Positions 17,301-17,789 of a stretch of 17,789 nt of DNA are shown here, one piece after another. The notes beneath the pieces are model-generated. The model saw only the letters and a list, made by a program, of their open reading frames with translations. It was not told where the DNA came from and made no database searches. The position numbers and the translations under genes were made by a program. Every line of letters starts with the position of its first letter. Position 1 is the stretch's first letter. The stretch spans positions 1 to 17,789 of the forward strand of contig JAOXYB010019660.1 in the NCBI GenBank assembly GCA_028565635.1, given 5' to 3'. This stretch comes from Phoronis ovalis (taxonomy: Eukaryota > Phoronida > Phoronidae).

Positions 17301-17604
17301 TAAATGATACGTCGTTTTAAATATCAAATTTAAAATGTCATGTCGTTGTCCATCATCAGGAAGTGATAACTTTCATTACTTCTATTAAGTTCGCAAAATA
17401 ATAAAATAAATAGAATTATCTCTATTTTTAGTTCAATTGTTTTACTGTGATTTCAACTTTGATCTATGCAACTTCGCACAAAGGACAAACGACGAATTTG
17501 ATTGGTCAGTTGGCTCATCAACTGCATCCAGTGACACAGGACCACAGAATGGTGATGTCGAGGGAATCGGAAAGTTTGCTTATATAGAGGCTTCTAGTCC
17601 TAGG
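14350..17604 (+). CDS. Secreted MAM-domain protein, 5' part (3 exons, continues past the window)
   Basis: Exons are 14350-14368, 15408-15455 and 17432-17604, joined in phases 1 and 1, with the third ending in phase 0 at AGG|GTAAGC. The first two give a signal peptide (MKLIIKVLFLTTVINVYVCA, then LP). The third encodes the first third of a MAM domain: YCDFNFDLCNFAQ with the first two conserved cysteines, then FDWSVGSS, SSDTGPQNGD, and KFAYIEASSPR. MAM domains are about 160-residue extracellular adhesion modules found in receptors, proteases and matrix proteins. The MAM domain begins only about four residues after the probable cleavage site, so it is the first domain of the mature protein; what follows is unknown. 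Strong donors (GTGAGT twice, GTAAGC) and pyrimidine-rich acceptors support the model. The start is the only ATG found that gives a signal peptide with the right phase. Confidence 0.82.
14369..15407. other. First intron of the MAM gene
   Basis: No coding exon is seen. It includes an ATT/AAT-rich simple-sequence tract at about 15117-15178. The part around 14760-14960 is less AT-rich, with an unsupported minus-strand frame. Otherwise it is ordinary AT-rich intron. Confidence 0.5.
15117..15178. repeat. AAT/ATT low-complexity tract
   Basis: The tract is made almost only of AAT, ATT and TTA words, with AATAATATTAATAA early and ATTATTATTATAATAATTAT later, so it folds back on itself. This is a degenerate trinucleotide microsatellite within the first MAM intron. 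Confidence 0.55.
15579..15710. repeat. ATTCAC-rich repeat, left segment
   Basis: TTCAC or close variants recur every 10-25 bases (CATTCACGTTCACC, TATTCACCAGTCACC, AATTCACC, AATTCACA). Read on the other strand this is a GTGAA(T) series. It is interrupted at 15711 by the hAT-like element and resumes at 16421. Confidence 0.5.
15711..16420. mobile_element. ~710-bp non-autonomous hAT-like element
   Basis: The element starts CAGTATCCGATGCAGGATTT and its right end, read on the minus strand, starts CAGTGGCGGATTTACC. Both continue into G-rich sequence next to CACA/CGCACGC, the usual look of hAT terminal repeats with the left one decayed. The 7-bp sequence ATTCACA directly abuts both ends (15704-15710 and 16421-16427), agreeing with a hAT-type duplication (8 bp in the family) with one base changed. 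The interior lacks a recognisable transposase. It interrupts older ATTCAC-rich repeat sequence, so it is the younger insertion. Confidence 0.7.
16866..17012. repeat. ATTCAC-rich repeat, right segment
   Basis: TTATTCACCATTCATG, TCATTCACCGACACG, AATTCATTCACGATTC, CTTTCACCACACC and CTATTCACCGTTCAC occur in a row, ending at TCCCCCC (17008 on). The word set is the same as in the left segment but the order differs, so this is either a second copy or the far part of the same repeat. Confidence 0.5.
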
Positions 17605-17789
17605 GTAAGCGAAATTAACACAATACGTGATGTCATAATTATTCTTAGTTTTTCAAAAGGTGATTTATACGAGAGTGATTTTCAGTGAACAAATTTCATA
17701 AGATGCGTAATTTATATATCACTCAAAACACTTTTCTCAGAGCATTGTTGTAACATGTTCATTATAGCATACAATTTCCCCCCTCAAAT
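17605..17789. other. Start of the third intron of the MAM gene
   Basis: The sequence after the GTAAGC donor is AT-rich. The frame runs on from the exon to a stop near 17688, which is read-through into the intron. The next MAM exon is outside the window. Confidence 0.55.

Larger units (their letters stand above)
15456..17431. other. Second intron of the MAM gene, filled with repeats
   Basis: This ~2-kb intron carries ATTCAC-rich repeat sequence on both sides of a hAT-like insertion. The remaining parts (16436-16860 and 17020-17431) are AT-rich with no exon recognised. Frames at 15701-16060 (minus) and 15876-16067 (plus) lie inside the insertion and show no transposase similarity. Confidence 0.55.

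Overview
The window looks like AT-rich nuclear DNA of an animal, most likely a lophotrochozoan such as a mollusc. It has short coding exons with GT...AG boundaries, long AT-rich introns, AATAAA signals, MITE-like inverted repeats, and the animal extracellular domains WAP and MAM. The phylum is inferred from gene content and composition; no single marker proves it.

Layout. (1) 397-555 on the minus strand is the probable first coding exon of a Lys/Arg-rich protein, perhaps a DDX10-like nucleolar helicase. It leaves the window leftwards and is head-to-head with (2) a complete seven-exon AP endonuclease gene (APEX1/APE1), 965-4369 plus, whose exons join into a 298-residue open frame with all main catalytic residues. 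(3) 4530-5970 is intergenic and holds a possible minus-strand promoter and first exon near 5377-5442. (4) 5979-7557 and 8207-9749 are two tandem four-exon genes for small secreted Cys-rich proteins (112 and 121 residues). Each has a signal peptide, a 4-Cys module and a WAP domain with two extra cysteines, and the exon phases (0, 0, 1) are the same in both. (5) 9750-14349 is a 4.6-kb gene-poor stretch with a ~100-bp-arm inverted repeat, a 138-bp mariner-type MITE, hairpins, a CpG-bearing CCGGACGT element with a TCTCGCGAGA palindrome, and a possible orphan minus-strand membrane-anchor exon. (6) 14350-17604 plus is the 5' part of a secreted MAM-domain gene. Its second intron carries a ~710-bp hAT-like element with a 7-bp flanking duplication, sitting in ATTCAC-rich repeat sequence.

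How the genes relate. APEX1 acts in nuclear base excision repair. The head-to-head neighbour may share its promoter. The WAP pair is a local duplication and probably makes secreted protease inhibitors, antimicrobial proteins or matrix proteins. The MAM gene is also extracellular but shows no sequence link to the WAP genes. No prokaryotic operons, CRISPR arrays or clear RNA genes were seen. The most distinctive content is the WAP gene pair with its ten-Cys WAP design and exon-encoded 4-Cys module.
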